Shown: piece by piece, positions 1-13,614 of the stretch
Layout of the letters: each line of letters opens with the position of its first letter
Numbering within the stretch: the first letter of the stretch is position 1
Source of the DNA: Hypomesus transpacificus
Lineage: Eukaryota > Chordata > Actinopteri > Osmeriformes > Osmeridae
Reading direction: 5' to 3'
NCBI RefSeq assembly: GCF_021917145.1
Contig: NC_061067.1
Location: 782,537-846,536 of the forward strand
Length of the DNA: 64,000 bases
Made by a program: the position numbers and the translations under genes
Notes under the pieces: generated by a model
Told to the model about the DNA's origin: nothing
Database searches by the model: none
The model's input: only the letters and a program-made list of their open reading frames with translations

Positions 1-1673
1 TTCTTTGCTCCAAAAATGTATCTTCATTCTATTAAATATATAAATTCATCAGGGAAAAACAATTGAACCAACAGTGTTCGACTACAAACAGACATGGAAT
101 ACCATCTATTCATTTCAGTATGAGACAGCAAACTGTAGGTTTTTAGTTTTAGAGGAATATTTTAACTCATCGATGCTCTGGTCCACATATCGTGAGGAAC
201 TACCTCAGCCTTTGGCAGCTTTTAGACCGCCCACTCCCGTGAAAGCATCATTTAAACCCTTAAAACATGCAGAGTCCTATTTTAGCTTTTAGACCTGACA
301 CTTTGTCTCAACACAGCATCATGAGGGGTTTGGAATGCATTCCGGGCCCTCTTGATGCTTTCTTGTGAACCAAACACACCATTTAACTGGGATGTGATAA
401 TGACTATGAGTGCCATCTGGATACCTCCTCTGAGGTAGAGTTTCTGTGTTAGCATGCAGCTTAGCATACGTAGCTTAGCATACGTAGCTTAGCATACGCA
501 CACCTCATTATTGGGGCCACACTGTAGGGGGGATACTTAAATTATTTATAGTGTACTGCCTTGGCTTAATGTTTCTTGGATTTTGTGTTATCCATTTAAA
601 ATACATTTTCAACAAACTTTACAAACTACCTTGAAAACATCCAAACAGTGAAATGGATGAAAACTGTTTCAGATAGTTATAGTTACTTCATTTTTTAGGT
701 ACAGTGTATAAAACATGTTATTCACAAAATCAATCCTTTGGCTGTGAAATGCAACCCCTTTAATATGATTTATGGCACATATTCTGCCAAAACTAGACAT
801 TTAACGGACATGATCCTTGACACAGATTTTTCTTTATCTCTGGACTTAAAACATGACAATTTGTCTTTGATGCCAAGTTATACATAAATACACCAGCATT
901 GAGACCAGATTATCTATGCAATGCAGGGCTGGTATGAGTAATCACAAGAGGATATACAATAAGCTCATCTTTCAATAATTCACAGAAAGTGCTGTTCCTA
1001 AACCAAGGAATCTCAGATGGCTAATCCATCTGTTATGCTACCAACAGAATGACACAGGGGTAAGTATCTTATATATTCCTATGACATAATATTTACCTTT
1101 ATCTGTCTTTTACTCCATCAGAATGTTCCCCACCCCCCGCCTTTGAACAGTTTAGAGTGTGTATTGCTGGTATATTTCAACTAAAAAACACTATCTGTTT
1201 AAAATGACTATCTTTTCACTCTCTCTCTTTTCTCTCAGTGATAATAATGCCAACCAGCTACAGTTTTGATGGAAGTCTGTTCTGTTGTCTTCTGTCCTGA
1301 AGTGACCATAAAATGAATTTAAAGGCAAAATGCTGCCACCAAAACTACTACAGGACCTCAGATGCCTGCAGCCGTTGTCTATGATTGTTTTATGAAAGAT
1401 TACACAGTTTTTCTTTTGTGAAACAGTTCTCTGTTTCTCAATGTTGAGAACTGAAAATACTCAAGGTGACAACATTTAAAATCACTTCACACCTAGACCT
1501 ATATTTGATGCTGTGTCGATTTGTTACTTGTTTATCTTTAAGAGCCCAATACGACAACTTGCATCACGTTTACATACTTCTTTTGCCACCAAGCTACTTA
1601 AAGTTAGCCTACCTTAACCTACTTTAAGGGTTAATGGACTGTGTCAAGTGTTGAACAAAACATTTACCTTTAC
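1..1673. other. Non-coding sequence, probably intron of the class B GPCR gene
   Basis: I looked on the minus strand for the next ectodomain exon (the Cys-Thr-x-x-Gly-Trp block expected after the FCP exon) and did not find one. The only structure is a short tandem repeat at 459-498. Confidence 0.5.
459..498. repeat. 14-bp tandem repeat, 2.9 copies
   Basis: Unit GCTTAGCATACGTA occurs at 459-472 and 473-486, with a third copy lacking its last two bases at 487-498. Copies are identical. It lies in non-coding sequence. Confidence 0.9.
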
Positions 1674-4600
1674 CTTTATGCTGATCACTAAAGTAACTGA
1701 AGTAAGTAGGGCAGAATATTGTGACCACCTCTCCAAACTTTGCTGATGGCCAACAGGCGATCGAGTCCCACATCCCTTGGCAACCTGCAAAGACAAAAAA
1801 TCAATACAGTCATCAATAAAGGGGAGTTCAAATAGTAAAAGATTTTAACATGGCTGTTTTGCTAGCTGCCATTAAGAGGTATAACAAGTAGTTGTTATTT
1901 TTGTTCCACTTATTGGAAATACCAAGATTCACAGGTTTACACTTAACATCAAGATCAACATCCTGTTTTACAAATGATCATCAATCAGCCGGAGCAGACT
2001 CATGTCACGACCAGCACACATGGACATATTCTACCGATATCATTCAACACCAGCTCCAACAAGTACTGAAGTACTGTCTGTTTAGATGTCTCTTTGGAGG
2101 TATACACAATTCTTCCAGATGCAATCATAGGTGAGTTTCCTAGGTATGTAGTATGTGTCAATAAATGTCAAGTTGAATGATCCTTTTAAGTAGAGCACCT
2201 TACCTCTTTCAAAAACTCATTACCTGTCAAATAACATCTGTCCCACTTATGCATCTGACACAAAGTCATAAGTCTGAATGTTATTAAGTCAGAATGTTAT
2301 GAAGCTATGAAGGTGTGCAGCATAGTATATTAACACACCTAAACCTATGCTATAAATCTGCTTCCTAATCCAAGACTGCATTTTTCTGTTTGTCAGGATT
2401 ACAGCTTTTGGCCAACTAGGTCGTATCAATTAAAATGCTAATTTAAATGGTGCCAAAGGGAGAATGTTAAACAGTTTAATTAAGACAAGTTTATTTCAGG
2501 TATTTCAAGATGGAAATGTTGACTAAATGAATTGGCCTGCTTTAACACTTATAACACAAATAAATAAACAAGCAAAACAAGTAACAGTAAACATGTAAAA
2601 AAATCATCAAATTTAAAATAAGTTAGTTTCCTGATCTCCTGAACTTGGGAGGTCACTGAAAACTCGTCACAACTAAATTTAGAGCTAAGAATCCCCTTCA
2701 TAGCTGAGATAGCCCAGTCTACCATACATTATAATTAACGCCGATATATGCAAGTCTGACATATGGAAATTTGGTCTACGCAGCATGAAGATTGAACTAA
2801 GAATTGAAAAATGATCTATGTGTTTATATCATGAGTCGTTTCATTGAATCTGGAGCAGTAGAGAATGGAATAGACCTAAGCAACCATCCCCAAACCCCCC
2901 ACTCTCCCTACAAATGATTTACTCTACATCCAACCAATATCTTGCAAGACTTCACTGTTATCTTTCCTCTCACATTAAAACGCACGGCCTGTGAAATAAT
3001 TTTTCCACTTCAAGACATAATAGGCTACATTGAGAGTGCGACATTTACATAACATTTTGTCAATTGGCACACATTAAAAAGAATGCCACCACTGTAAGCA
3101 AAATGCTATAAACAACATAGAAAGTTGTTATTTTCAACAACAAATTATTCACCAAAACAAAGACTCAAATGCTCCTATGGATTTCAGCTTTTTCTAGAGG
3201 ACCATAGAAACCTGTACTGTGACAGTAGCCACACAATCCTTATCTCCTTAATCACCGTTATTTACATAAATCTGCAACTTTATCTACTTCCTCGACAGGA
3301 AAATTGGTAGACTGGAAAGGTCACATATCTTGTAATTGGATTTACATAGCCATGGAGCCATGTAATAGAGTATGTTTTTCACTAAGCTCAAAGACTTCTG
3401 TGGATGTCAGCTGCACATCAGATGAAATCTTCCTAATGTTTATGACTTCATAAAACTGACCATACACCGTGGGAAGCTGTTAAGATTGTACATGTCTGAC
3501 GTTCTATGTCATTTAGAATGCTAATGTTTCTTTCAAAGCATGACACGCACGGCTACAAAAGGTCTAAAACTAAATACATGTTTACAAAGGGATGTACAGC
3601 AGAAGCCAAATGATTCACTTTTGTTGTGTGTATGTTTTATACAGCGTACATATTTTATGCACGTTTTCTAATCTTTCACTTTCTAGATTTTTTTTTAATG
3701 AAAGTTTTTGTTGATATACGTGACAACAATCATGTTCCCTGGGGAAATCAGTGGCGTGTTATAGATAGCATTGAGTTGCACGAAAGGGACAAAACAAGGA
3801 ATTGAAATGGATGGCCTTCACTTCAAACGTGAGAGTAAACTGTCATTTGAATTAACCAGCCATGTTCACTGAGAGTTTTATAATTGGAGTTTCGCTCTGA
3901 CAGTCCTAACAGACTTGAAAGAACTAGCCTACCTTTTCTTTCATTGGTTCAGTGTGACAGGACGGTCCAACAAGGACAACCTATTTCACACTTCACTGAG
4001 TCCAAACAGAAAAGCTCATGTATGATCACAGACCTGACGTGCCACAGAGGCAAAACATAAATACGAAGAGATTTCTAAAATACGTTAACTCCCAGAACAA
4101 TCGCTTCCGAGCGATGAGACAAATTTTCTCAACAGTGGCGCCTTTGTTTACATACAGAACTGGGCTGGAAATCACCAGAACTAAACAACCGAGGTGTCCA
4201 TGTGCAATAACAGTGACACGGAACGGGGATGCAATTTCAGATTGGTACGTTTGGGTCATAACACTGTTGGGGTCTTCATCCAGCATCATCTTGGTTTTCA
4301 CACCTATTTTTCTGTAAATTGCCTTCTATGAATAAATACCATGAGAGAGGAAAGCAATGCATTGTGGGTGGAAAAACTGACCTTCCGTGACATTCCCTGC
4401 GGTTCTGTTCTCGCAGTGCTCTTTCTCCTGCTCAATCTCATTCACCACATCACACATCTGCATGGACGACACCTGAGGGACACACAGAACACAAGTTTGT
4501 TCATTTCGCAAAAAAACAAACACTGAACCAGACTGCCTTTGATGCAGTGCTCCCGTCAAGGTCTCCTGTGAGCTCATGTCAATCAGGAAGATTGGAAGTG

Positions 4601-6990
4601 TAGGGAAACGTAGCGGTTCTTATCAACTTTTTTTCGTATTTTTCACCCTTGTCATATTTTACCCTTACCAAACCAAAGTGTGTAAAAATGCATTCATTGT
4701 TATTTATGATGTAGGGTTTGTGTCAACGCAAAATCTGAAAGTCTGTCAACGTTTTCTCCCTTCAGGGTGAACATAAAAGTTCTGCAGGCGAGTTGAGACT
4801 GAACAGACCCTTACAGATTAGTGTCAACACACCATGTCTGACGCAAGAACTCCCCTGGCCCCCGACCCCCCAGCACTGACCCCGAATCCTCCACCTTGCT
4901 AATGGATGATATCATATTGATAAAAGTGGAAGTGAGGAGAGAGGTCCAGTGAGTAAGGGGCACGACTGTTCATCTGTGTCAAAAGCCGCTGACAAACTCG
5001 AGCTGACACTGGCTGGCGTAGTGCCGTGGGTCACTGAAGATGTGTAAGAGCGAAGCGGCTCGAGAAGGTCAGCGGAGAAGGGGTGGGTGGGCGGGCGAGA
5101 GAGAGAGAGAGATGGCACATGGTGGAGGAGAGGGTAAATAAGAGGGGAGGGAAGTAAAAAAGGGAAAAAGACAGAGGGAGAGAGAGAAAAAAGAGAGAGG
5201 AAGGGAGAAAGAGAAAGCAAAGAAAACACGGAATAAGTAAGATGCAGACGGGGGGGGGGGGGGGGGTAGGAGGGTGAGGAGGAGTCCCCCTCCTCCTGCT
5301 CTGGACAAGGGAAGGAGTTCTATGCAGACAGCAGCCACACAGACCTATCTGCTTATTCATGGCTTCCCAGACAGGATTACACAGGCAAGACAAGGCAGCT
5401 TCCCAGCACAGCCCACTGCGGTATCATGGACACAATATTAAACACAGGGGGTCAGGATTAGTGGCTTTAACATCACAACAACAAAGACAAACGCTTGTAC
5501 CATAACACGTTTTTGAGGTGAGCTTGTTATCACATCCTCAAACCACATTTCATCACCCCCTATCCCCACAGGCGGTGGCCTCACGAACACACGCATGCCG
5601 TGGAGAGTGACGCATTCACGGGCACGAACCGTAGTGATCCTCATGAATGCATGGATGATACGCTGAGTTGGGATGTGTGGTTCCCAGGGCTTTTGTACCC
5701 TGAGTGGTCTACACAGATGTTGGGCTTCTGCCAGGATCATCAGGGTCCCTCCACTCAGCTCAGCTGACATCTCCAGGACATTAGCAGACCTCTCCCCGGG
5801 CAGCCGCAGTCTTAATGCCTTCAACAACCCCCGTACCAACAGCAAACTCAGAACTGCGTACTGATGACTGTCATCACTTCAGAATCAAGCTGGGAAGGAT
5901 AGAGTGTTCTGCTACAGTGTAGAATCCCTACTGGTCCGAATGGAGGAGGGGTTCCGTGGGCATGTCTGTTTGCTGAATTTAACTACCGTTGATGAAGATA
6001 TAGATTCAATTCATCAATAGATTTCGTACTGTAAGTGGTGTAAGATGACAAGCTTGCAGACACGGTGGACATACAGTGTAAACACGGAATTTGACAGCGG
6101 CTTCTGAGCTTTTGCTATTCCATCACAGACGTGTCACACCGCAATTTCTCTCTTTCATATTTACAAAGTCCAGAAAAATTACAACTTTGTATAGCCTCTC
6201 CATACACAAGCTGTCAAACCATAAGGAGGGAAGGTCACGCTGACTGCTCTAAAAGCCACCAGGATACCCAGCATTAGATGCAATCAAGATTATCAGGACA
6301 CACAATTATACCCCCCCCCCAGCCTGTCCATCTCTCCCCGTGTCCTCTTCTCTTTCTCTCGCTCCCTCACTCTCGCTCTCTCTCGCCTGTCTCAAAACAT
6401 GACCATCACTGTCATTATTCTTCCAGACAGTTCTCATTTAGCACAATAGATATATGTAGGTAAAATAGGTATTCAAAGAGCTCTCACTACAGAACGTTGC
6501 AAATATATTTGATTCAATGCCACAACATCAAAAGTATGTCGATACATACAAAGTGGTGTAGGTTTATGTACAAAGCTCACGTTTAGAGGCAAATAGAAAG
6601 TAACCAGCACAGCATACTAAGCCCCATGTTGTCTATCAGGAAGCGAAAGTATGAGGTTCTCCTAGACGTAGGACATAAGCTATCAGATGACTTTGCCAAA
6701 AGGTTGTTCTAACAAAAAAGATCGACTGGGCTGTGTGGCTAGTCCGTGGACAATCCCCCATCATCACGCAGCACAGCCGAGCAACAGACCACCAGGATGC
6801 CCCCTACAGAACACCCAGATACTTCCTGGTCTGTTTCCCATCTGTCAGGCCTTATCTGGGCCTAAATCATCATCCCCAAATCATCCTCACAGCTCTCGGT
6901 GGATGAGTGGCTATCGTACTCTCATCCACCCTGGAACATAGAAGCCTCTGCTATCTGAAATCTCAATCAACATAGAATTCCACACATTCT

Positions 6991-7021
<31 letters not shown>

Positions 7022-10000
7022 ATCAACAGGTCCACAGCAATATCTACAGTAATAACATAGGACTGTGTAAAGAAGATCAACCAAGCAAACCTTTTTTTGA
7101 CAACCCTGAAATTGATCGTATAGCAGTGAGAAGACATAGGCTGCTAAAGGGTGTGACTGGAGACGTGAGTTGAGGTGTCAATGGGAAGCCAACTTCTGCT
7201 TCTCTGTTTAACAACAAAACAATCACCTCTTTTTTTCTTTTTTTACAAAGTCAATATCAATGAGTAGTGTTCCACAGCACTTGAATTAGCACAATTCTTA
7301 AGTTCTTATTTAAGCTACAAGAAAAAAACATGGTTAGCATAGGTCAAAGCATATGCTTCTCAAAGACACTGGAGAGGGTTTCTGCTATTACTGGAACTAA
7401 ATCAAACATATTAGGATATTAATGTAATCCTCTTTTAAATGTGTTGCAGGCGAACATGCCTGAGCTCCTGCATAACGATCTCTTATCTCTCCTGAGAAGA
7501 ATATACCAATGCTATATCTTCAGGACAGCACTAATACTGGGTAAATACAGAAAGAATGTAGCCAGATTTCTTAATCAGGAGGAAAAACAGACAGGACAGC
7601 AGGCAACAAGCTGGGCCGTGGGATAGTATCGTCCAAGTGTACTTGACTGGATGGGGATTAATAGTTCATTTATCATACTATACAGATTTTAACCAGGCAT
7701 ATATGCAAAGCCAAGTCACAACAAAACTGAGTTTTTGGCTTAACACACGGTTATGATTGAAGAGGTGGATGAGACAGAGTAGCGTTTCCTGCTGTCTGGC
7801 TGTTTGTGTTGGAGAGAAGAGGATGATCTGGTTCGATTGCTTCCCGTCATCACGGCCTGTTAAAGTAAAGCATCAAGCATCGGAAAGCTACAAACTCTGA
7901 GCTAATTGTCACGTTAAACTGCTGCAGACAAAACTCAGCCCAGACACATTGCGGTGACGTGAAACACTTGCGCTGTAGTTTCTCAATGGCTTCCTCCAGG
8001 CTAACAGGATTAATTTATCTGTCTGCCTTTGGAGAGCGGAGGATGCACGCTAAGGCCGTAGCCATGGAGTCAACATTGGGGGGGACGAATTAGGTTTTTT
8101 TCGGACAGCGTGCGTGGTTGCGTGGTTGAATATTGGATGTCCCACCCCCCAATATGTATTATGATTACGGCTTTGATGCACGTGTATGTGTGCCAACTGC
8201 CAAGTTGACGGTTTGTTAGCACACATCTTATCACTTTGGTTGCCAGGTTGATGTTATTCCTAGACACGTGTTCTCTTGTCTATCGGTCGCGTGAAGATTA
8301 CAATCTAGTAAAACAAAGAATGTAGCCAACAGAGGATTATAAAATAAAACAACTGATGTGCAGTTGGAAAATATAAGTGTATTGACTAAAGTGTTACTAT
8401 TTCAATCTTCAGAGGACATTTTATACTAAATATGCTCCCAGAGAAATTGCTTTGCGTTTTGATTTGCAGGCAAACATATGAACGTGTCCAATTTGATTTC
8501 AGGCCGGACGTTTCACCAAGCGGAGAAGATAAATACAGGAAACATGTCCGTCCCTATGTTCCAAAAACTGTTTACAAGGACAGAGGGTGACAGTTATATC
8601 TGCATTCGAAGTATGCTGAGCAATTTGTCAAAATGAAATGTTGTTTCTATTTGGTTTGAAGCACAGTTCGGATGTAGGAACGTGAGGAGGACCTAAGCAC
8701 CGATATCGGCCACCCGAGACGAGACCCCCCTCCCTTCTCCTCTAGTCTCCTCTGCACTGTGTCACACAAATAACTCTGACATGTAACCCACTCTCACACA
8801 TTTCTGGCACTTCAGGGGTCTGGTCACCCTTCCTAATACTACCCAATCTCAGCCTGTACATCGTAGGTCATGTCAGGGTGTTATTGTAAAGCTGCGTCTG
8901 AGGATTGTAGGAAAAGGGACAGATGTTTTAAGAGCTGGGCAGGCAGATGTTTAAAAAACGTTCACACAAATACTTGTGATAGCCTCTGAAAATATGTCAA
9001 CAAAAGCTTTCCATGCAGCAGCCCAGGCCGCACGGTGGGCCAGACATCTGAGGGTTGTCAGGGGGAGAGGGAATCCATTTTTCAGAGAACTTTGGAAATT
9101 CGCACTTTGAGTCCACACTGTGGTCCCCCTGCTGGGAAAAGATAGCTACTCTTGTCAGGACACATTCAAACACAAGACTGTCTGACTGTCTGAATTGTGT
9201 AAAAAATACATATACAATTTATACCATAATCACACTTTTTTCTTTCTCCACAAAGATTGTGGGGGGACACATTTTAAACCACAACAATTGATACCCATTC
9301 ATATGCTCTTCTAGTTCACCAATGTATTTTCCTTTTAAGGAGTTTCCCTTTCTCTGCCTTTTCACATCTTCAAAACTTTTTCAGTATTGAAAATTGTGAG
9401 GCAACGGGCTGTTGTCTCTGTCACGCTAAATCAACTGGCATCAGGTTTTTCATACAACCCCCAGTCATAAATCACAGCCTTATTTAACAGCAGAAACATG
9501 ATTTCAAACGTGTGCTGTGAGATGAATGACTGATAGATACTGAAGTCAAGGGCTCAGTGAAAAGCCTCCTTGGCCAAGTCAATGGTGTCAAAAAATATGA
9601 ATGGTTTGATGCAGTGGCGTGTTCAGGGAGTGGCCTACGGTGGCACGGGCCACCGCTGAAATCTGATTGGCCACCCCAATATCTTAAAATATGATTGGCT
9701 ATATGCCCAGTCAGAGGCGGGCCACCCCTTGTGCCACCCCTATCAAAAATGTCTGGACACGCCCCTGGTTTGGTGGGGACAGGAAGTGAAAGAGCAATCT
9801 TTGAAGTAAACACAGAAGTGTCTTGGGTTAATGGACAGGTATATAGTTTGCTATCGAAAATATTTTAATTTGACTCAATCCTTGCATAATGGATTTTCCA
9901 AATTAGTCTCAAGCCAATTGTGCTATAAGTACTGCAATAATTATTTTATAAATGATTTAAATTTAAATCAGCATTTTCCGCAAGAATCCATTAAATTGGC

Positions 10001-11582
10001 CCTCTTTCCGGAACCATTAATTACACTAATTAGTATTTAATAACGTTCAATTAAGGTAATATCAAGCATGACCATAGTTACCTGGGCCAGCTTTAAGTAA
10101 GAGTGAAAAACACATGTAAATCACAAGTCATTAATCCCTGTTTTATTTACTCTGCAAGAAGATAAATGCTAGCAGTTGTTCGATGATGATTAGGTCATAC
10201 TAACACATGGTCGATGCCTGTCTTGCCTCCACTTGCACTTTAAATGCCTTCAACTGCCACAACAATTTATATTTTAAGTGTGGTATGTATCCTGAATGGT
10301 ACTCTTAAACACACCTACTTTCCACAGAAAAATTTTGTTATTTACATTAAACAGCAACAGTGTCTGTCTGTCATTGTAAACACAAACATCTTCAAACAGA
10401 ACCACTTTCCTTGTGAAAAGGATGACACAACTGCAAAAACGTCATATTACTGTTTTTTTTTCTGCAAAACCACTTGTCTTAAGCCTAACTGTGCTTTAGA
10501 CAAGTGGTTTTGCAGAAAAAAAAACAATAATATGACGTTTTTGCAGTTGTGTCATCCTTGTAGAACTCCTCTGCTTATCTTATGATTTGCCTTCAGATAT
10601 CAAACTGACAGCTCAGTTAGGTAACCACACAGAGGCTACTGTACTTCAAACTCAAACTGCCACCCATGCTCATAGTCCACGTTTGTAAAGCAAAAAGACA
10701 TTTCAAATCTCCCCCTGAATTATACTGTACATCCTTAGTAATCATAGTGGACAGTTTCACATAGGTGACATAAATGTCACTACAGATTAGTTATCATAAT
10801 CAGTGTGCTTTTGATGTGGCATCCTATTGGACTAATAAGGCTATTCTGCGTAAGAGACAACAAGCACTTAAATTAAACCCCTACACTGACATTACTTTAA
10901 CCGTGAAGTAAGGGAATGTCAAAATTGGGTAGAATTAAGTGAGAAAGATTGTGTATTGGAGATGCCACTGAAGTATGATGATATTTATACTAGTAATTAC
11001 AATTGTGTGTCCTAAAAAATGTAAGGATGTGTGTACCCTGGAGTGACTAATTCCTTCCGTGGGTGCCCAAAGCAGAGGCTCTATCGATGGCGTTAGTCAC
11101 AATAAAAGGTCATCTTGGTTTGACGTGGATATACGAACCTCCAAAATCTACAAGCGGAAGCTAGCCAATTAGTTGATATCATTAAGTTTGAGATGCAACC
11201 ACTTCAAGGTTGGACAACGTTGCGTATTTACGCAAAACATGTTCAAATGTAAGAATGTATAGATTAGCGACTCTGGTATCGATGCAATTTCGTAACTTTA
11301 AATAGATTTGATCCGAGGTCTGACGCCTTTATATTTTAATGAACTAGGCTACAATACGTATGATACAGTTCGCAGGATGACAAACAGCAGGCACCGCACC
11401 TTCCGACTGTTGTTCGACAACGCCGAGGAGGCAAGTCGTATCCATTTGTTGAAACAATGACTTCTTATTCATTAGTGTCGGTGAAACATTTTAGTAGTGA
11501 GAAGAGATGGTAAACGACTTACCACAGACAGCACGAGGTGTATTGAAAGTAGAAGAATCGCGCATTTAGAGGCATCCATCAT
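1674..11582 (-). CDS. ghrhr: Class B1 (secretin-family) peptide hormone receptor, GHRH-receptor-like, N-terminal part only
   Basis: Three coding exons on the minus strand: 11523-11582 (20 codons, Met-Met start, hydrophobic signal peptide ending LLLSIHLVLSV), 4382-4472, and 1674-1784. Phases join (0, then 1), giving about 87 residues of extracellular domain. The joined sequence has the class B hormone-binding hallmarks: Cys after the signal peptide (MQMCDVV), Cys-Glu-Asn-Arg-Thr, then GCQGMWDSIACWPSA and a later FCP. The WD...CWP...G...V...CP signature is diagnostic of the family. The stretch YFSYFS after CP resembles GHRHR FFSHFS more than the VIP or PACAP receptors as I recall them. In the family this receptor sits in the plasma membrane, couples to Gs and controls growth-hormone release. 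The donor after exon 4382-4472 is GTCAGT, slightly unusual. Remaining ectodomain and seven-TM exons are not in the window. It could instead be a PRP/PHI-receptor paralogue. Confidence 0.72.
5096..5266. repeat. GA-rich low-complexity tract with a poly-G run
   Basis: Purine-rich strand made of GAGAGA and AGGGAGAAA blocks, closing with an uninterrupted G run. Open frames across it on the other strand are simple Ser/Leu/Pro-rich translations and are not genes. Confidence 0.85.
6992..7021. repeat. Poly-C homopolymer, about 30 bases
   Basis: A single uninterrupted C run. Length is likely variable or imprecise in assembly. Confidence 0.95.
9612..9767. mobile_element. Short hAT-like MITE (156 bp)
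   Basis: Ends are imperfect inverted repeats: CAGTGGCGTGTTCAG on the left and, in reverse complement, CAGGGGCGTGTCCAG on the right. Flanks carry a near-perfect 8-bp target duplication, GTTTGATG at 9604-9611 and GTTTGGTG at 9768-9775 (7 of 8). An 8-bp duplication and CAG ends are typical of hAT elements. No coding capacity, so a non-autonomous copy. Confidence 0.75.
10418..10559. repeat. Long near-perfect inverted repeat (hairpin), 62-bp arms with 18-bp loop
   Basis: The left arm 10418-10479 is the reverse complement of 10498-10559 with only one or two differences, separated by 18 bases. A T-run in the left arm pairs with an A-run in the right arm. No transposon terminal motif or target duplication is obvious. 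It could be a fold-back element, a small inverted duplication, or a transcribed hairpin. Confidence 0.9.
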
Positions 11583-13456
11583 GTTATTTGAGTTCTGACA
11601 AAGACTAAACTGTTAAAGTCCCTTGAATTTGTCCGGAGTTTGTAATTCAATAAATAAAAAATTGGTCTCCAAACTAGATTGAACTACTTTGAGATCACTC
11701 CAAAGACTTTTCATCGGCACAGTAGTCAGTGTATAGCGTGAAGCCGTCAACACTAGCAGGGATAACTTCGCCAGTGGCTGCAGTGCGCGTTCACCTTAAC
11801 TTGCGCACGCCCTTTGGTCGTTGGATCTTCTTTAATTGTAGCGGTCGATTCTCCATTCAGGATTCTGCTAGTAAACTGGTCCGACACAGCAGCCAATGAT
11901 CACTGCTAGTGACTCATCGTGACAGTTAAATGTATATGAGGTGTCAGAGAACGGTCAGGAACTCAGTCTAATGAATTTGCCCTAATGGCATAATGCTCTT
12001 AGCATTTTTATTGCTGCCTCGCGTTCAACAAACTGTCATCTGCTATATATTGTATTACATTCGTCTGTAAACAATGTACAATTTACATTGGGAATTGTGG
12101 TGTTGTACCGACAATATTGTGAATGGCTAATAGATTTAGTGTGTGCTTTATCATGCAATGTGAGAATACAGCCTTAACTCTTCACCATAGCCAGGATAAG
12201 GGACCAAGTAATGGTGTGTATTTGAAGCTTACACTCTAAAGTAAACCTCATAGTGACAAAACAAAGGTTTACCTTGGACTCTGAACGTTTTAGGTGTGGT
12301 TACAGCGTCACTCCAAAGTTTCCATCCAGCTCTCAATTAGGAACTATGAAATCATAATCATCCAAGTAGACAACTAATTAGTTTCTCACCGTTCACTCAT
12401 TGACGTTAAGCTTGAAATTCATAAATAAAATCGCAATTCAAAGACCGCCTAACGACTGCTGCTTATAAGAAATGTCCTGTTGATTATTCATGCATAGACA
12501 GCTCACAATAAAATGGTTTGGAGCTCCCGTCAAAGCCTATCAGAATTTCGTCAAAGCATTGTGGGAAAAGATTACAGGAGAAGTGCGCTTAGCAGCACAG
12601 TATAGCTTTGCATTGTAAACAAGCATGACCTTCTGTTTCAATGGAGAGAAGGTGCACTATTCCAAACCATTGTGTGTGAAGTTTAGATGACTATACTTCG
12701 TAAGTGCCGAAGCCCTCTCGGACGACTTGATATTGAATTAAGACTTTTCTCCCATAAAATGTATCTCTAACCACCATGATGCAAAGCAAATCCCTGTTGC
12801 AATCACATTAAATATATTATGACTAATGGGTTTTATGGGTGATTGATTCTGACTGAGTTTATCACTGTTCCAAGTTGTGATACAGTAGATCAAAGACAGA
12901 GCAAGGGAAGGTGTGAGAAAGGGGTTTGCGAGACTGTTTTCTATATTTGTGTAGCAATGCTTAAACAATTTATTGTACTCATGTTTTTGGCCAAAATCAA
13001 CAGGCGTAACTTGACCAATTTATAATACAGTATCGCAAAGCAGCTGTGAAGTCAGCCAGTAAGAGTATACTCATAACAGAAGTGTTTACAGATACATGTG
13101 AACACTGTGGATTTTAACGTGATTAAAAGTCTGAAAAATAAGCAAGTCTAAAACCTATTAAAGATGTTAAGTCACCAAAATGACATAACACTGTAATCTT
13201 AAGAGATAGAGGGATGGGAGTCATGAAGCAGGCGTTCTTCTGTCATTCATGTCATTCATTCCTACTGAAACTATAAACTTATACCACCTTTACTGAAACT
13301 GTATCACAACTTGAAAGTTTGAATGAAATCCCTTGTGTTAACCATTTTCCTAGTCCAGGAACTTGTGCCAATGGTTCTTTTATAACCTTGGCACTTGGCT
13401 AACCATGGGCTTTTCTATTTCAATATTCTCTCTGCTGCAATCAACTTACATACTTT
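11583..13456. other. Intergenic sequence upstream of the class B GPCR gene
   Basis: This should hold the promoter of the minus-strand receptor gene. I could not pick a convincing TATA box or initiator, and there is no coding exon I can support. Confidence 0.4.
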
Positions 13457-13614
13457 TACATTTAGTCATTTAGCAGATGCGCTTATCCAGAGCTACTTAC
13501 AGTAAGTACAGGGACATTCCCCCTCAAGGCAAGTATTTGGAACAGCCGGGAATCAAACCAGCAACCTTCTGATTACTTGCCCGATTCCCTAACCGCTCAG
13601 CCATCTGACTCCCT
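13457..13614 (-). repeat. tRNA-derived SINE, minus orientation
   Basis: Copy of the same SINE seen at 19436, 32149 and 42521. The head at its right end matches a tRNA-like sequence (reverse complement contains TGGCTGAGCGG and an AATCGGG block), and the tail at the left end has the shared GTCTGCTAAATGACTAAATG type sequence. The body holds the conserved block around TTACTGTAAGT. Confidence 0.85.

Larger units (their letters stand above)
4473..11522. other. Large intron 1 of the class B GPCR gene
   Basis: About 7 kb separates the signal-peptide exon from the first ectodomain exon. It holds GA-rich microsatellite (about 5096-5220), a poly-G tract near 5250-5266, a 30-base poly-C tract at 6992-7021, a small hAT-like MITE (9612-9767) and a hairpin (10418-10559). 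I see no further coding exon. Confidence 0.6.

Noticed and set aside
4912-5393. Overlapping minus-strand open frames
   Set aside because: They translate GA/CT low-complexity sequence into Ser, Leu and Pro runs and have no domain.
5438-5845. 135-residue minus-strand open frame
   Set aside because: No recognisable domain and no splice or start context; looks like chance within the receptor intron.
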